NCBI GenBank assembly: GCA_036346205.1
Contig: JARFJB010000655.1
Span: 2,212,001-2,276,000, forward strand
DNA from: Vesta saturnalis
Taxonomy: Eukaryota; Arthropoda; Insecta; Coleoptera; Lampyridae
Direction: 5' to 3'
DNA length: 64,000 bases
Shown here: piece after piece, positions 21,573 to 32,799 of the stretch
Numbering within the stretch: position 1 is the stretch's first letter
How the letters are laid out: each line of letters opens with the position of its first letter
Program-made: the position numbers and the translations under genes
Notes under the pieces: model-generated
What the model was told of the DNA's origin: nothing
What the model saw: only the letters and a program-made list of their open reading frames with translations
Database searches by the model: none

Positions 21573-21938
21573 CTCATCAACCACATTGTTTCAGGTATGT
21601 CTTCATCCCTGAACAATAAATATTTATATACGCATTTGATGCATCCCACGAAATGGGTCCTGCTGGGTGTTGTTCCGTCCCCATATATGAGGACTATATC
21701 ATGCTAAAACAGAAATACTTAAAACTGAAACAACAACAAACATTACTCACATTAGAAATATTTTAGTTAATTTGTTTATAACCATTTTATCTGAAAAATC
21801 AAAAGTTAAAACAAAAGTTACATATAATATCCTACTTACCCTCCTCCACTCTAATAAAATTTAAGTTTTCTACTACAGCTATAATGAACACGTTAAATTT
21901 CAATAAAAAAATTTGCATGAAATTTACTTACCACTCAT
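21573..21938 (-). CDS. candidate small spliced gene in the unique spacer
   Basis: Minus strand, three putative exons: 21932-21938 (ATG AGT G|GTAAGT), 21840-21872 and 21573-21693. All have GT/AG borders and compatible phases. The product starts MSVENLNFIRVEE and continues 'VLIYGDGTTPSRTHFVGCIK' to 'ETMWLMR'; it may continue past an acceptor near 21520. No family recognised. It is the best-supported single-copy gene candidate of the element. Chance matches of short splice signals in AT-rich DNA are a real alternative. Confidence 0.35.
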
Positions 21939-22156
21939 TACTTTAATTTTTTTTAAACTTTTTTATGATTCAAATGAACAAGCAGGACTGAGCGTATATG
22001 GTTGACAATTATCATTATATATTATAATGAAAGGTGAATAACATTATTACTAAGTGTTATACGAGTATGCTTAAGCAAAATAGTGTGAAAAAGATAGACG
22101 AATGAGACAGCTTTGAGTTTGAAAAAAATGATAACATGACAAGAGCATCATAAATA

Positions 22157-22263
22157 TGATAAGAAGAGAAAGAAAGAAACAATTATTAAGTATTGATGAG
22201 AGAAAGAAAAGACTGAAGGTGTTAATCAAGAAAGTAAAAGCATTGAGGATAGATTTCTAATTA
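22157..22263 (+). pseudogene. third basic coiled-coil fragment, in spacer
   Basis: 'RRERKKQLLSIDERKKRLKV', then 'LIKKVKALRIDF' and a stop. Clearly paralogous to 20565-20738 but outside the inverted arms. Confidence 0.45.
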
Positions 22264-22851
22264 TGTACCAAGAAATAACATTATAACCTTATCACATAAA
22301 AGTATGTTTAATAGTATCAAATAAAACCCTATCAAATTATTTTCTTGTAAATTCAACAACTGCTGATATCACTAAACAGATCCAACTGTCAATTTTACGT
22401 TTCAGGTGTGAATACTTTATAGGTGAACAACATTATGAAATGTAGTAGTAAACAATAAATTATATGTTAATAAATATACTCTTTTTATCATAATTATATG
22501 TTAATAAATATACTCTTTTTATCATAACAACTTAATGGTTAGGTTAAAAATCCTCAATTTTTGCGTGTAGAGAAAATAAATAACAGCGCAAAGGATACCA
22601 CTAAAATAAATTCGGAATTTTAAAATCTACAAATGATGTATTCAAACATTTACGAACTTCGTTTTAAAGTTGTAATGTAAACTGATGACATAGAATGTTT
22701 GCTAAATGCTTTCACAGCAAAAAACTGCGTTCATTATCCTACAATGATTATTAACGCTGCACCGAAAATTACAAGTCATGTTTTAAGTGTTGTTTTAAAA
22801 TTGAATTTGGTAATTTAAAGAGCATTTAGATACATTAAATGGATAAATGGC

Positions 22852-23199
22852 ATGCATATGTTTCTTCTGAGCTTACGTAAGTACAAAAAGGTGTGTTTTA
22901 AGTGCTTTTTGTTGTTTCAAAATGGAATTGGCCAATTTAAGTGTAATTTTTCATATTTTGGAAAAATTATTACATCAAATGATAGATTACCACTTCTACA
23001 ACACAACTGCGTTGAAAAAAAAATTTTTTTTTTCTCGGAATTAGGCGAAAAATTTAAATTTTTAAGAGCGCATTTTCTAGGACTTTACTATATGGATGCA
23101 TTTTGCAATTGCATGCTTTTTACTCATTACGAGTACAATCCATATAAGTTGAATTGTAATTATGTATATATATGTAAGATGTCTAAAGATTCATTGTGA
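22852..23199 (+). CDS. 115-codon open frame in spacer, no recognised family
   Basis: An uninterrupted frame rich in Phe, Tyr, Cys and Lys in AT-rich DNA ('KYKKVCFKCFLLF', 'FLRAHFLGLYYMDAFC'). Related non-coding-looking sequence precedes it at 22770-22830, which suggests local duplication. No motif; it may be chance. Confidence 0.2.
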   Translation: MHMFLLSLRKYKKVCFKCFLLFQNGIGQFKCNFSYFGKIITSNDRLPLLQHNCVEKKIFFFSELGEKFKFLRAHFLGLYYMDAFCNCMLFTHYEYNPYKLNCNYVYICKMSKDSL

Positions 23200-23401
23200 G
23201 CGTTATTATTACTTTATTTCTTGTAAAATCGTTAAAATCTATTTTAGAAAAAAACCGTATTACAAATAGTTTACAAATTAGTTACACTATTATTTTATTT
23301 TATCATATTTCATATTGGTGCTTGATTTATTTGGGGAAAAATGCATTCTAATAGTAAAAGAGGACCTTCAATTTTTTTCCTAATTTTTTTAGTTCTATCT
23401 T

Positions 23402-23990
23402 TGGCGCTCTTACTTATTGGATATATATACGAAAATTCAGAATTTTTGGGTAAAGGATTATCGAGTTGTGATTTATTAAGCAATTTCAGTAGTACTTTCA
23501 TTGCTAACATGAATTGTTCCATCACATTTTTTTTATCACATTTTTTTTTTGTGTTTTCAAATTTTGGAAACTGCTATAATTGGCGCTCTTACTTATTGGG
23601 TATATATACGAAAATTCAGAATTTTTGGGTAAAGGATTATCGAGTTGTGATTTATTAAGCAATTTCAGTAGTACTTTAATTGCTAACATGAATTGTTTCA
23701 TCACATTTTTTTTATCACATTTTTTTTTTTGTGTTTTCAAATTTTGGAAACTGCTATAATTGGCGCTCTTACTTATTGGGTATATATACGAAAATTCAGA
23801 ATTTTTGGGTAAAGGATTATCGAGTTGTGATTTATTAAGCGATTAACAACGTTCAATTACATATCAAAACTACAAACTTTGTCATTAATCATTGAAAATT
23901 TTTTTTTCACATTTTTTTAGTTTTGAGAATTTTTGGACTGCTACCTATTGCGCTCTTACTTGTTTAGTATACATGCCAAAAATTGGAATT
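23402..23990 (-). repeat. about 180-bp tandem units at inner end of right arm (three to four copies)
   Basis: Repeats of the same unit begin near 23402, 23581 and 23761, followed by a diverged unit to about 23990, so this side has at least one unit more than the left arm. ORFs called across the units are repeat-encoded. Confidence 0.8.
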
Positions 23991-24843
23991 TTTGGGTAAA
24001 GGATTAGTGATTTATAAATAAATATAAATATATATAAGCTTTATGTGTCATTTCTTCCTACATAATTCGTATAATTTAAGTCATGATAAGAAACTCGTTT
24101 AATATATATATATATCTATATAATTCAATTAAAACCAAACAGAAATTTCACTTTTTTTCTTTCTTCTATGCCTACACACACACTTTATTTTTTTCAAATG
24201 AAGTGCCTTTTCCTTATGCAATATAACATACATGTAATTACTTATTTACTAAAGCACCTTTTCATGGCACATTCACTCGAAGTTGCATCATTTTCTTTTT
24301 TAGCTCATACAGCTCTAAATCTACCCTCAATTTTTTATTTCCTTGATTAACACCTCGAGCCTTTTTCTTTCTCATCAATACTTAATAATTCTTTCTTTCT
24401 TTCTCTCCTTATCAATCTTATTACTTTCACCATTTCTAGCAATGAAAAGTTTACTGAATCATGCAATCACGGAGAAGCCTTTTTATTATAAACATGCATC
24501 CTTTCAAAACTGCTAACCTACTCAAAACTTTCAGATTTCTATGAATGATTACCTTGCAACTTCTTACAAATTTTGAAACTACTTTATTTTTTCAAATGAA
24601 GTGCTTTTCCAATATAACATACATGTAATTACTTATTTACTAAAGCACCTTTACAGCTCTAAATCTACCCTCAATTTTTTTATTTCCTTGATTAACGCCT
24701 CAAGTCTTTTCTTCCTCTCGTCAATACTTAATAATTATTTTTCTCTCCTTATCATTCTTATTACTTTCACCATTTCTAGCAATAAAAAGTTTACTGAATA
24801 ATGCAATCACGGAGAAGCCTTTTTATTATAAACATGCATCCTT

Positions 24844-25167
24844 TCAAAATAAGGGTTTAATTATCCCTGTATATTTTTTTGATACGTGTACCTTTCAATT
24901 GTTCATCCGGGTTGTTATCACAACGAGCTGCATTAGTTGCAATTAAGATTGGAGCGTATAGTTCGCCTCGTCTTCGCTAGTTATTAGACGTTTATCTGGT
25001 TCATTCATTACTATTATTAGATCATAGAGACCGCTCGCATCAACCCCCTTAATAACCAAATCCTTTCCGTCTGTATTTACCGGTGTCTTGTCGATTGACC
25101 ACTTATCGCTTGAAATGCCGTAAAGGACTCCATAAGTGGTATCAATTGCATTAGATGCATCACTCAT
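24844..25167 (-). pseudogene. DUF8207-like protein, right arm (two frameshifts)
   Basis: Inverted copy of 19829-20152. The first 74 codons look identical to the left arm, and both frameshift sites (near the TATACGCT word and the A7 run) are shared. Confidence 0.6.
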
Positions 25168-25334
25168 AATTTGAGGACTACATAAACACTTTAGGGCTAA
25201 TATTTATGTATCAGTATGTTTTATTATTATTAATAAATAATACAAATTACAATTGGTCTTTTATTATTCTTACAGAAATTACATTCTACGTTAGTTCCTT
25301 AAGTCACACTATCTTACAATAAGTTATATTCTTA

Positions 25335-25445
25335 CTAGTCGGTACCTATACAAGCAGGACATTTATATCCGTTATTAAACCAATAGTGATGCTTTCTACA
25401 GTAATTTAAGTGTTCCAAAGTGCTTGTTGTTCTTACCGGCATCAT
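25335..25445 (-). CDS. 36-aa zinc-binding-type mini-ORF, right arm
   Basis: Inverted copy of 19550-19660 with no visible change to the Cys/His pattern. Confidence 0.4.
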   Translation of the reverse strand: MMPVRTTSTLEHLNYCRKHHYWFNNGYKCPACIGTD

Positions 25446-25542
25446 TGAATTATAAATGAGATTATTGCCTTACAATAATAATAATATGCTTATAAACTAC
25501 ATTATCAACGTCGATCCATTTTTTAATCCCAACCACTTTACG

Positions 25543-25767
25543 TCAAATGACCTTTTCCACCAAATACACATCGAGATATTTAACCTTTGCAGTTCCTGTA
25601 TATGAATAGGTGTCCCTGTCTTGTAGTAAGTACGTGACCGGATTCCTTACATGCACTTTAACAATCTTGAAAAGTTCACTAAACCAATTTGGTATATAAC
25701 CTTTATCAAATATTCTTTTAAATTTTGTTCGGTAGAACATTGTAAAGACCGAAAATGTGAATAGCAT
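25543..25767 (-). pseudogene. Polinton-type integrase C-terminal fragment, right arm
   Basis: Reads 'RTKFKRIFDKGYIPNWFSEL', 'FKIVKVHVRNPVTYLLQD' and 'YLVEKVI'. The 'F.KGY.pnW..E.F.i..V' block followed by a Y-L-x-D strand is the SH3-like DNA-binding end of Polinton/retroviral-type integrases. The third Polinton in this window has the matching block 'FEKGYETNWSEEVFTI'. Zinc-binding and DDE core domains are absent in both arms, so the element cannot make a working integrase itself. Confidence 0.65.
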
Positions 25768-26070
25768 AAACTTTGATGCAGTCAGCTCAAAAACAGATCC
25801 CTATTTTCTAGCAACAGGCAGAAACAGCTCAAAACAACTTTCCCGGTTTCCGAAAACAGCTCAAAAACAGGTAGCTGTTTCTCAGAACCGGTATCTGTTT
25901 CCGGTAGACCGAAAGCAGTTTAGGTTCTCATTATCCAAATGTTTATTCTTAGATAACATTTTTAATTATCTAGTTCTTCTTCTTCTTCTTCTTCTTCTTC
26001 TTCTTTGAAATACTCATAAAAGCGTTGAGGTAATACATGTGAATAAGACATGTCAGTTAATAAATCTTTA

Positions 26071-26520
26071 TTAGAATTTCGCTACAATTTTTTCATATAA
26101 ATGATATACATGAGTCAACGCGCAGTGACAAGTGTTTTGTGTATGAAAAAAACAGCATGGATGAAGTTTGGGTAAAGTATGTTGTTCTTCAAACACTGTA
26201 ATGCTTTGTTTTAAAAATTTTTGAATAAATTCAGCTTTCTCTCGTCCTTTAACGTACACCTCATCTGTTGTTGATATGCAATCACTAAGTATACTAGGGA
26301 ATAGACGTGGAGAAGTATATCCATATTCCCACTTGATAAAATGGTGGTTGTGAATTAACCAATTAGCTTGCTTTTGAAATTCACTATCCAAGGTGTGCCA
26401 TGGAAATGGAGGTTTGAATACGTAATGAACAATTTGCTCTCCATTATATATCGCTAGTTCCTTAGGTGTAAATATATTTCTTGCTGTTTTGAATCCTTGC
26501 ACATCAATTATAACAATCAT
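26071..26520 (-). CDS. DVQGF exonuclease-like protein, intact in right arm
   Basis: A 149-codon open frame starting MIVIIDVQGF. Conserved spots are 'IIDVQGFK', 'TPKELAIYNG', 'YVFKPPFPW', 'ANWLIHNHHFIKWEYG', 'VYVKGREKAEFI' and, near the end, 'CCFFH...CHCALTHVYHLYEKI'. The order resembles a DEDD-type 3'-5' exonuclease/RNase H fold (first Asp, 'N.H.I.W..G', 'v.vKG.eK..fl'), but the usual DxE is DxQ, so activity is uncertain. A degenerate relative lies at 57630-58110 in the third Polinton ('REFRGVDNEFIPQEIAV', 'KGSEKEQFLRFL'), which links the two elements. Nucleic-acid processing for the element is the likely role. It is flanked by the integrase remnant and the TKYG protein. Confidence 0.6.
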   Translation of the reverse strand: MIVIIDVQGFKTARNIFTPKELAIYNGEQIVHYVFKPPFPWHTLDSEFQKQANWLIHNHHFIKWEYGYTSPRLFPSILSDCISTTDEVYVKGREKAEFIQKFLKQSITVFEEQHTLPKLHPCCFFHTQNTCHCALTHVYHLYEKIVAKF

Positions 26521-26629
26521 TACTTTTCTATATTTGTCTGGTTGTCTTCGTTAGCGTGTTGTATATGCGCTAATGCAATCGTGCAGTATTTCTACATGCT
26601 ACATTTAAACAAATTGAACTGATTTTCTG

Positions 26630-26749
<120 letters not shown>

Positions 26750-27330
26750 TTACAATAGTAAATACGTAAGCGATTTTAATGTGCAAAAACAGTGCTTTAA
26801 CATATATATATATATATATATATATACTTTTTGGGAAAACATGATGTTGAAGCGAATGATATGTGATTATAAAATTTAAACTTATATAGAAGGGTAGACT
26901 CCACGAGGATACCTGAGCAATACTGAGCATGCACAAAGTCAGTTACATGTGTGATTGGTTAAGAATGCTTATTTTGCTATTCCTAAGAACCGTTAAGAGT
27001 CTAACATAAGAACTGTAATATTATACCTCCTCAATACCTTGTCAATAAAATTTAACCTTGAAGATTGGTTGGTATGAATTGTAATATGATACCAATAAAT
27101 CTTAACCTTGAAGAGCTTAGCCAATATAGCTGCAGACACCATATTATTATACGCTACATTTTTTTTTAGTCTCATCAATAGCAGCTCTCTTCATTATGAT
27201 ATACCCTTCATTTAATCAAAAATAGAAGACTTTCTTTTGCAACAAAAATATATAATTTATTTCCAAACAATTATACATAGATATATATGTTATTATTTTT
27301 TTTACATAAATGTTAAATTAGTCATCTTTC

Positions 27331-27582
27331 CTACAGTTCCGGTGCTGGTAATGCCTCATTCTCAACCGGATATTGCTTAAACTTTTCAATGCGATCTTCT
27401 TCTTCTTTGAACTATTCATAAAATCCTAAGGTAAGTATGCACTTAAAGTTCTGGGTTTCAATGATAATATGTTTCCCATACTTTGTGTTGATAGTATTCA
27501 TATCAATCACTTTATATTTTGCGTCTTTTACGTTCGTGAAGGATTTACAGAAAGTGCTACTGTTCAATGCAGATAGATCCAT
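27331..27582 (-). pseudogene. 'TKYG' small protein, right arm (one stop codon)
   Basis: An 83-codon frame from ATG 27582, open except for one TAG. It reads 'FTNVKDAKYKVIDMNTINTK', then 'YGKHIIIETQNFKCIL', then an acidic tail (FKEEEDRIEKF, ending LPAPEL). A 'v..i.TKyG..Iv.E...F.vfLP.Rf' layout is familiar to me from many arthropod transposon-linked proteins that may have an OB-like fold; that assignment is inference. Frame retention here against decay in the left arm shows that the arms now decay independently. Confidence 0.5.
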
Positions 27583-27676
27583 CTTTATTGATTCGAGAAC
27601 GCTTATGAATTATAGTTGACACCGGAACTGTCCTATATATTACTGCATCATGATGTTAGAGGGGAGAGTGTACTTT

Positions 27677-28014
27677 GATAATTGTATTGATAGGCTAATC
27701 TGCATCTGATGAGGATGAACTGCTACCATCAGGAGATGCCGTCCATTTTTACATCGTTGCAAAACTGATGCAATTGCACAGCTTTCAGTTCTTCTACAAA
27801 ACATGTTCTACATATTTCCTTTAAATTTAAAAACTTTTCACATATCTTTACTCCTTTTCATACTTTTTCACTAGGACGTTACACTCCGCTTCACTATAAT
27901 CACCTCCCCGTAAACCGCCTCATGTTCGGCATCGAATACTAATGCTGAAAATTCTTGCTTCAAGCGTTCCACCGCTGTTCTCAGGTCAGTTGCTTTGGTC
28001 CATTGCTCTTGAGC
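27677..28014 (-). pseudogene. acidic Ser-tailed hypothetical protein, right arm copy
   Basis: Inverted copy of 16997-17334. It shares the frameshift after 'VKKYEK' and differs by a shorter A run (AAAAATGG against AAAAAAATGG) that breaks the Ser-rich tail. Function unknown. Confidence 0.4.
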
Positions 28015-30188
28015 GTATGCCATCCACATGTTTGACACAACACTCACTACCCATTACACTATTTCCTTATATTGTTACTCTAAACGACCCCACTATGTTA
28101 CATTAGTGCAGATATGAACCATCTCTTTGATTACCATACATATCTGGTTACGCGCATAAGCTACTTTCAACGATGATGCTGTCACTATACTTTTTAGCTG
28201 TAACGCGATCACCTTTTAGTGAGGACTTGAACCAACCATTTTAGCTATGATATACAGATCAATAACCTTTGGCCACACTAAGACTTCTAAGAATTGTAAT
28301 ATGATGATGATGACATTGCAGTTTCTATTTTTTAGCTTCTGACCTTGACATACAAATTTCCCCAGTAATATGATGAGGATGGTGACATTGCAATTTCTAT
28401 TTTTAGCTTGAAGTGGAGTATTCACCTTCAATGAGCTCATGACCTACTTTTTATGCATACCTTATGAGATCTTCGTCGTAACCTTCAAGTGGAGTAGACC
28501 TTGAAAATTCTATTCTTAGATTTATGATTACCTTGCAATTTCTATTTTAGCTTTTCACCCTGACCTTTCTATATTTCTAAGAAATGTTGCGAAACAGCTA
28601 TCTGTTTTGGGAAACGGACCCTGTTTAAAGAAACAGCTACCTGTTTTAGGAAACGGCTACCGGTTTAGGGAACGGCCACCTGTTTAGCTCACTTGAGGGT
28701 GTGGCATTGCTTGAAACATGCACCTCAGGGCTCTTGATTTCTAGAATTGAGATAACAATCTATTTTTAAAATAACTGAATAATGGATCGTCTTTGTTATC
28801 AGAGGTGTGACCTTATAAGCATAAACTTTAAATCGTTGACAATGGATTGCTTTGTTCTTGAAAGAGATGTATTTAGATAACAATCTATTTTATAAATCAA
28901 CCAGAACAATGAATCGTCTTTGCTCATTTACCTTTGAAAATTATAAGCATAGACTTTGAACAATACATCGTCTTTGTTCATGATTTCTCAGAATTGAGAT
29001 AACAATTTATTTTATAACTCGACCAGAAGAATGAATCGCTTTTGTTCTTTTACCTTGAAAATTGTAAGCATAGACTTTGAAGCGTTGACAATGGGTCACC
29101 TTTGTTATTGATTTCCTAGAATTGAGATAACAATCTATTTTTAGAATAACGGAACAATAGATAGTCTTTGTTCTTTCATGTGGCCTTGAAAGCATAGACT
29201 TTGAACCATCGACAATGCATCGTCTTTGTTCTTGATTTCCTAGAATTTCAGAAGCCATGACTCAGCCGAAACAATAGATCGTCTTTGTTCTCTCATGCGA
29301 CCTTGAAAGCATAGACTTTAAACAACCCCTTTGTTCTTGATTTCTCAGAATAGGACGTGCCCTTGAAACATGCATAGACTTGCTTGAGACTGAGGGCAAT
29401 GACCTTCAGGATAGTCAAAACCTAGTAACTTTTCTGGTGACCTTGAAGCGAGGGACTTAGCAGGTTGCTACCCTTGAAATAGGCAATGTTACTAACCTGT
29501 GACCTTGAAACGGTAGTGCACGTGAGTTAGGATACACGTAATTTATATAAGAAATATGTGTCCTACATATTACAACGTGCTTAAACTTGTTAAATACCTA
29601 CTGTTGACCTTGACTATAAATATAATATGATGATGATGATCAGCTCCAAAATTTATATTTCCGCTAAAAAGTTTGACCTTGAAAATTATATTCTTAGATT
29701 TATGATTACCTTGCAATTTCTATTTTTAGCTTTTCACCTTGACCTTTTATACTTCTAAGAAATATGACACCACCGTAGGTCAATAACCTTTGACCTTGAA
29801 AACTATTTTAGATTTATGATTACCTTGCAACTTCTATTTTAGCTTTTCACCTTGACCTTTTATATTTCTAAGAAACCACCGTAAGTCAATAACCTTTGAC
29901 CTTCAAAACTATTTTGATTTATGATTACCTTGCAACTTTTTAGCTTTGACCTTGACCAACTACATTTTAAATCTCCCGCTTAAAGTTCGACCTTGAAAGA
30001 GCTCCAAAGCTTCCGATTTCACCACCAGAGGGCGAGTGACTCAAAATTTAAATCCCCACCACAAGCATGCTTGAGACGTGGAGCGCGTTCTGGCATAACG
30101 AGAAAACTCACTTGACCTTGAAATAAATCCCCATAAGATTTACATGGGTGACCTTGAACTGGTCCAGGATCGGCCTTATATGTCTACT

Positions 30189-30194
30189 TTTGAC
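30189..30194. repeat. target site duplication TTTGAC (right)
   Basis: Pairs with 14816-14821. Confidence 0.85.
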
Positions 30195-30757
30195 CTGAAC
30201 TCATCCTCATGTGCATGCAGTTATACATTACCAAAAAAACAAAAAAACGTATAGTTCATTCACGTTCTGAACCCTGGTTCAACAAGGCTTGTGCTGATGC
30301 AATATATTTGAAAAATATATTTTTACTAATTGAAAATCTAATAAATAAGAAGTACCTGCAAAAGTGTTATCACTAAATATAAAAAGTTGTTTGAACTGCA
30401 AAAATAAAATGAACTAGCTACATCTCCTTTGGGCATTTTGATCTTCAACTAAATCCATCAGAAAAAACATTGATACATCTTCATTCTCTCCTATAACATT
30501 TTGACGGATGCGTAGTTGTTGATTCTGTAGACAAAGCCAATCTGTTTGTAGATTTATTTGCATCAAACTCTTATCTTAATGATTCTGGAAAAAAAGTGGC
30601 ACTAGTCACCTCTTCCGCATACACTACGAACGCTACAAGCCCCTCGAATCATCATCGGTATTTTGTTAAAGAAATGCTCTCCCAAACTAGTAACAGTCTT
30701 ATCTATACTCCATTCAATCTCTGTTTTCTGGGGAACTTCCCTCATTATTGAAGTTAG
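30195..30757 (+). pseudogene. LINE-A continuation after the palindromic insertion
   Basis: 'HSRSEPWFNKACADAI', then 'DLFASNSYLNDS' and 'MLKKCSPKLVTVLSILHS', matching the linker between endonuclease and RT in the copy at 37.9-38.3 kb ('SVDYFASNSCLNDS'). Broken by stops. It ends near 30757, where a second LINE interrupts it. Confidence 0.65.
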
Positions 30758-32262
30758 ATTTTTTAAGTCTCATTTTTGCAGCAATCACTGCCATGTACAC
30801 TCATTTTTCTTACATTCTGCCTTTTTTGTTGATCCATTCCACCAAGCCCATTCTTTCTGTATACATATAGCCGCTCTTCCACATATCTACACAGCACAGT
30901 TGTATGAGGTGTATAGCTTAAGGAACATTAAAGCGAAGGAGGCAGTGAGAATAAGTAAAGAGGAAGTGATGGCTGCGGAAAGAGAGAAAATGCAGAATGA
31001 CAAAAACAATTCTTCTGAAATGGGTCAAAATACAAAGCGATTGTGAAGAGAGGAAACGCTGGCAAGAACGTTTCGGAAAGTTGTGCGGTAATGAGGACAA
31101 CAAGACTAAAGAGTTTAATAAAGAGAATGTAGAAGGAATAGTGAATGAAACTGAGGAGGATATTGAAAGTATGGAGGTAGAAAAGCTTGAGTGTTTGGAA
31201 GAGTACTAATTGATAGAGTACGTGAAACTATCCAAAATAAGATGTGGGATGTGCAGATTGGCTTCATACCACAGAGATGATGTGTTGATCAGATTAAGTG
31301 TAGGAAAGAAACTGTACTGAGAGTTTGTAGATTTATAGAAAGCACATGAACAAGTGAATTGGGAGAAGCTGTGGGAAATATTGAATGAATATGTCGTAAG
31401 TAAATGTTAATAAACGGAATAAGGGCAGTATATAACGGTAACCGGACTTGTGTTAGGATGAGCGGAGGTGTGAGTAAATACTTTAGTATTGCGCAAGCAG
31501 TGCCACAAGGCTGTGTGATGTTAGCGTGGTAGTTCAATGTATACATGAATAAATGTGTTAGCAAACATATACTGATACAAATCTGGTATATGCAGATGAC
31601 TTATAAAGCAAGAATGCGCATGAGCTACACACAGCTCTGAGGAAGTTTGGTGTAGTCTGTAAGAGCATGGACCTGGTAAACGTTAACAAAACAAAGACTG
31701 TGGAGACCAATCGTAAAGGTGAAAAGGAGAATATTTACCTTGCATGTTGAAATTGTGGAGAAAGTAGACGAGTTGGTACATCTGGATAGTATTTTCACCG
31801 CACATGTTACAATGGATGGCGAAATTAGACGACGGGTCAATGCTGAAAGGAAAGTGATTAGAAGTATATATGGACAATAATGAAAAACGAAAGCATCTGC
31901 GAAACGAGCAATCTTTAATAGCGTGTTAGTCCCGTCAGTACTGTATAGAAGTGAGACATAGGTATGTCAAGAAAAACACGAAGGCAAAATAAATGCCGTG
32001 GGCATAAGATTCGTGAGAAATGCATGCGGTAGAACAAGAAGGTAGAAGAATGAGTGTATAATGAAGGAGATTATGTGGGTGAAGTTAGAGGTAAGGCCGG
32101 GCCTGGTAGGCCACGTAAAACTTGACTGAATGCAATAGAGTGTATGATAAAGGAAAGGAAAGTAAGGAGTGCTAAATATAAGGAGTGTCGTATACAATGT
32201 ATGAATTTTGCGGAAGCTAGGGTAGTATGCAAGGGAAGGGCCTAACTGGTTATGTTCTGGCA
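30757..32262 (+). pseudogene. LINE-B fragment inserted in LINE-A
   Basis: A different LINE clade: 'RVRETIQNKMWDVQIGFIPQ', 'CVRMSGGVSKYFSIAQ', 'AVPQGCVMLAW.FNVYMN' and a degenerate 'ILIQIWYMQMT' in place of YADD. Further on it reads 'VDELVHLDSIFTAHVTMDGE'. LINE-A homology stops near 30757 (after the equivalent of 'WKL') and resumes near 32263 ('NVQLIPK'), so LINE-B inserted there. Many stops; dead. Confidence 0.65.
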
Positions 32263-32795
32263 AATGTTCAACTTATTCCCAAGACATGCGATAAGATGAT
32301 CACTTCAACCATCAATCAGCAACTGCTCCCTTTTCTTGGCTTTAGCCAGTCATTCAACAGGTGATTTTCTTTCATACGTGACCCAAGTTTAGAACCATAC
32401 TTTAGAATAAACCGGTGAAGCATCTGTAGTTGTTTTAGATATCTTAAAAGCATTTGACCAAGTTTGGCATAAGTGTTTACTTGCCAAAGTCACCTCGTTC
32501 GACAAAAAATGAATATGTCGTAGTTGATAGCTTCTTTTCATAAGGAGTTGGCATTAATGCGCCTACCCTTTTTCTGATATACATAAATGATATTATTTCT
32601 TCAACGACTAACCCGGTCTATTGATCTGCACTCTTCATTATAGTTCATTTCAGTACACTCATAATGGAAATTCACCTTCTATCTCGAATCAAGACCGTAA
32701 AGCTGAAATGGCAGTTTCAATCAACAAAGACATTCAACGTATCTTTGAATGCAGAAGTAATAATATAGTTAACTTTAATGCTAATAAAATAAATT
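32263..32795 (+). pseudogene. LINE-A reverse transcriptase remnant
   Basis: 'NVQLIPKTCDKMI', 'LDILKAFDQVWHKCL', 'APTLFLIYINDIISSTTN', 'INKDIQRIFE' and 'NFNANK'. Same family as 37059-37514. Multiple frame breaks. Similarity is lost at about 32795. Confidence 0.7.
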
Positions 32796-32799
32796 GATA

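Noticed and set aside
23310..23740. ORFs of 71-105 codons on both strands
   Set aside because: They repeat with the 180-bp tandem unit ('NPLPKNSEFSYIYPISKSA' recurs), so they are by-products of the satellite.
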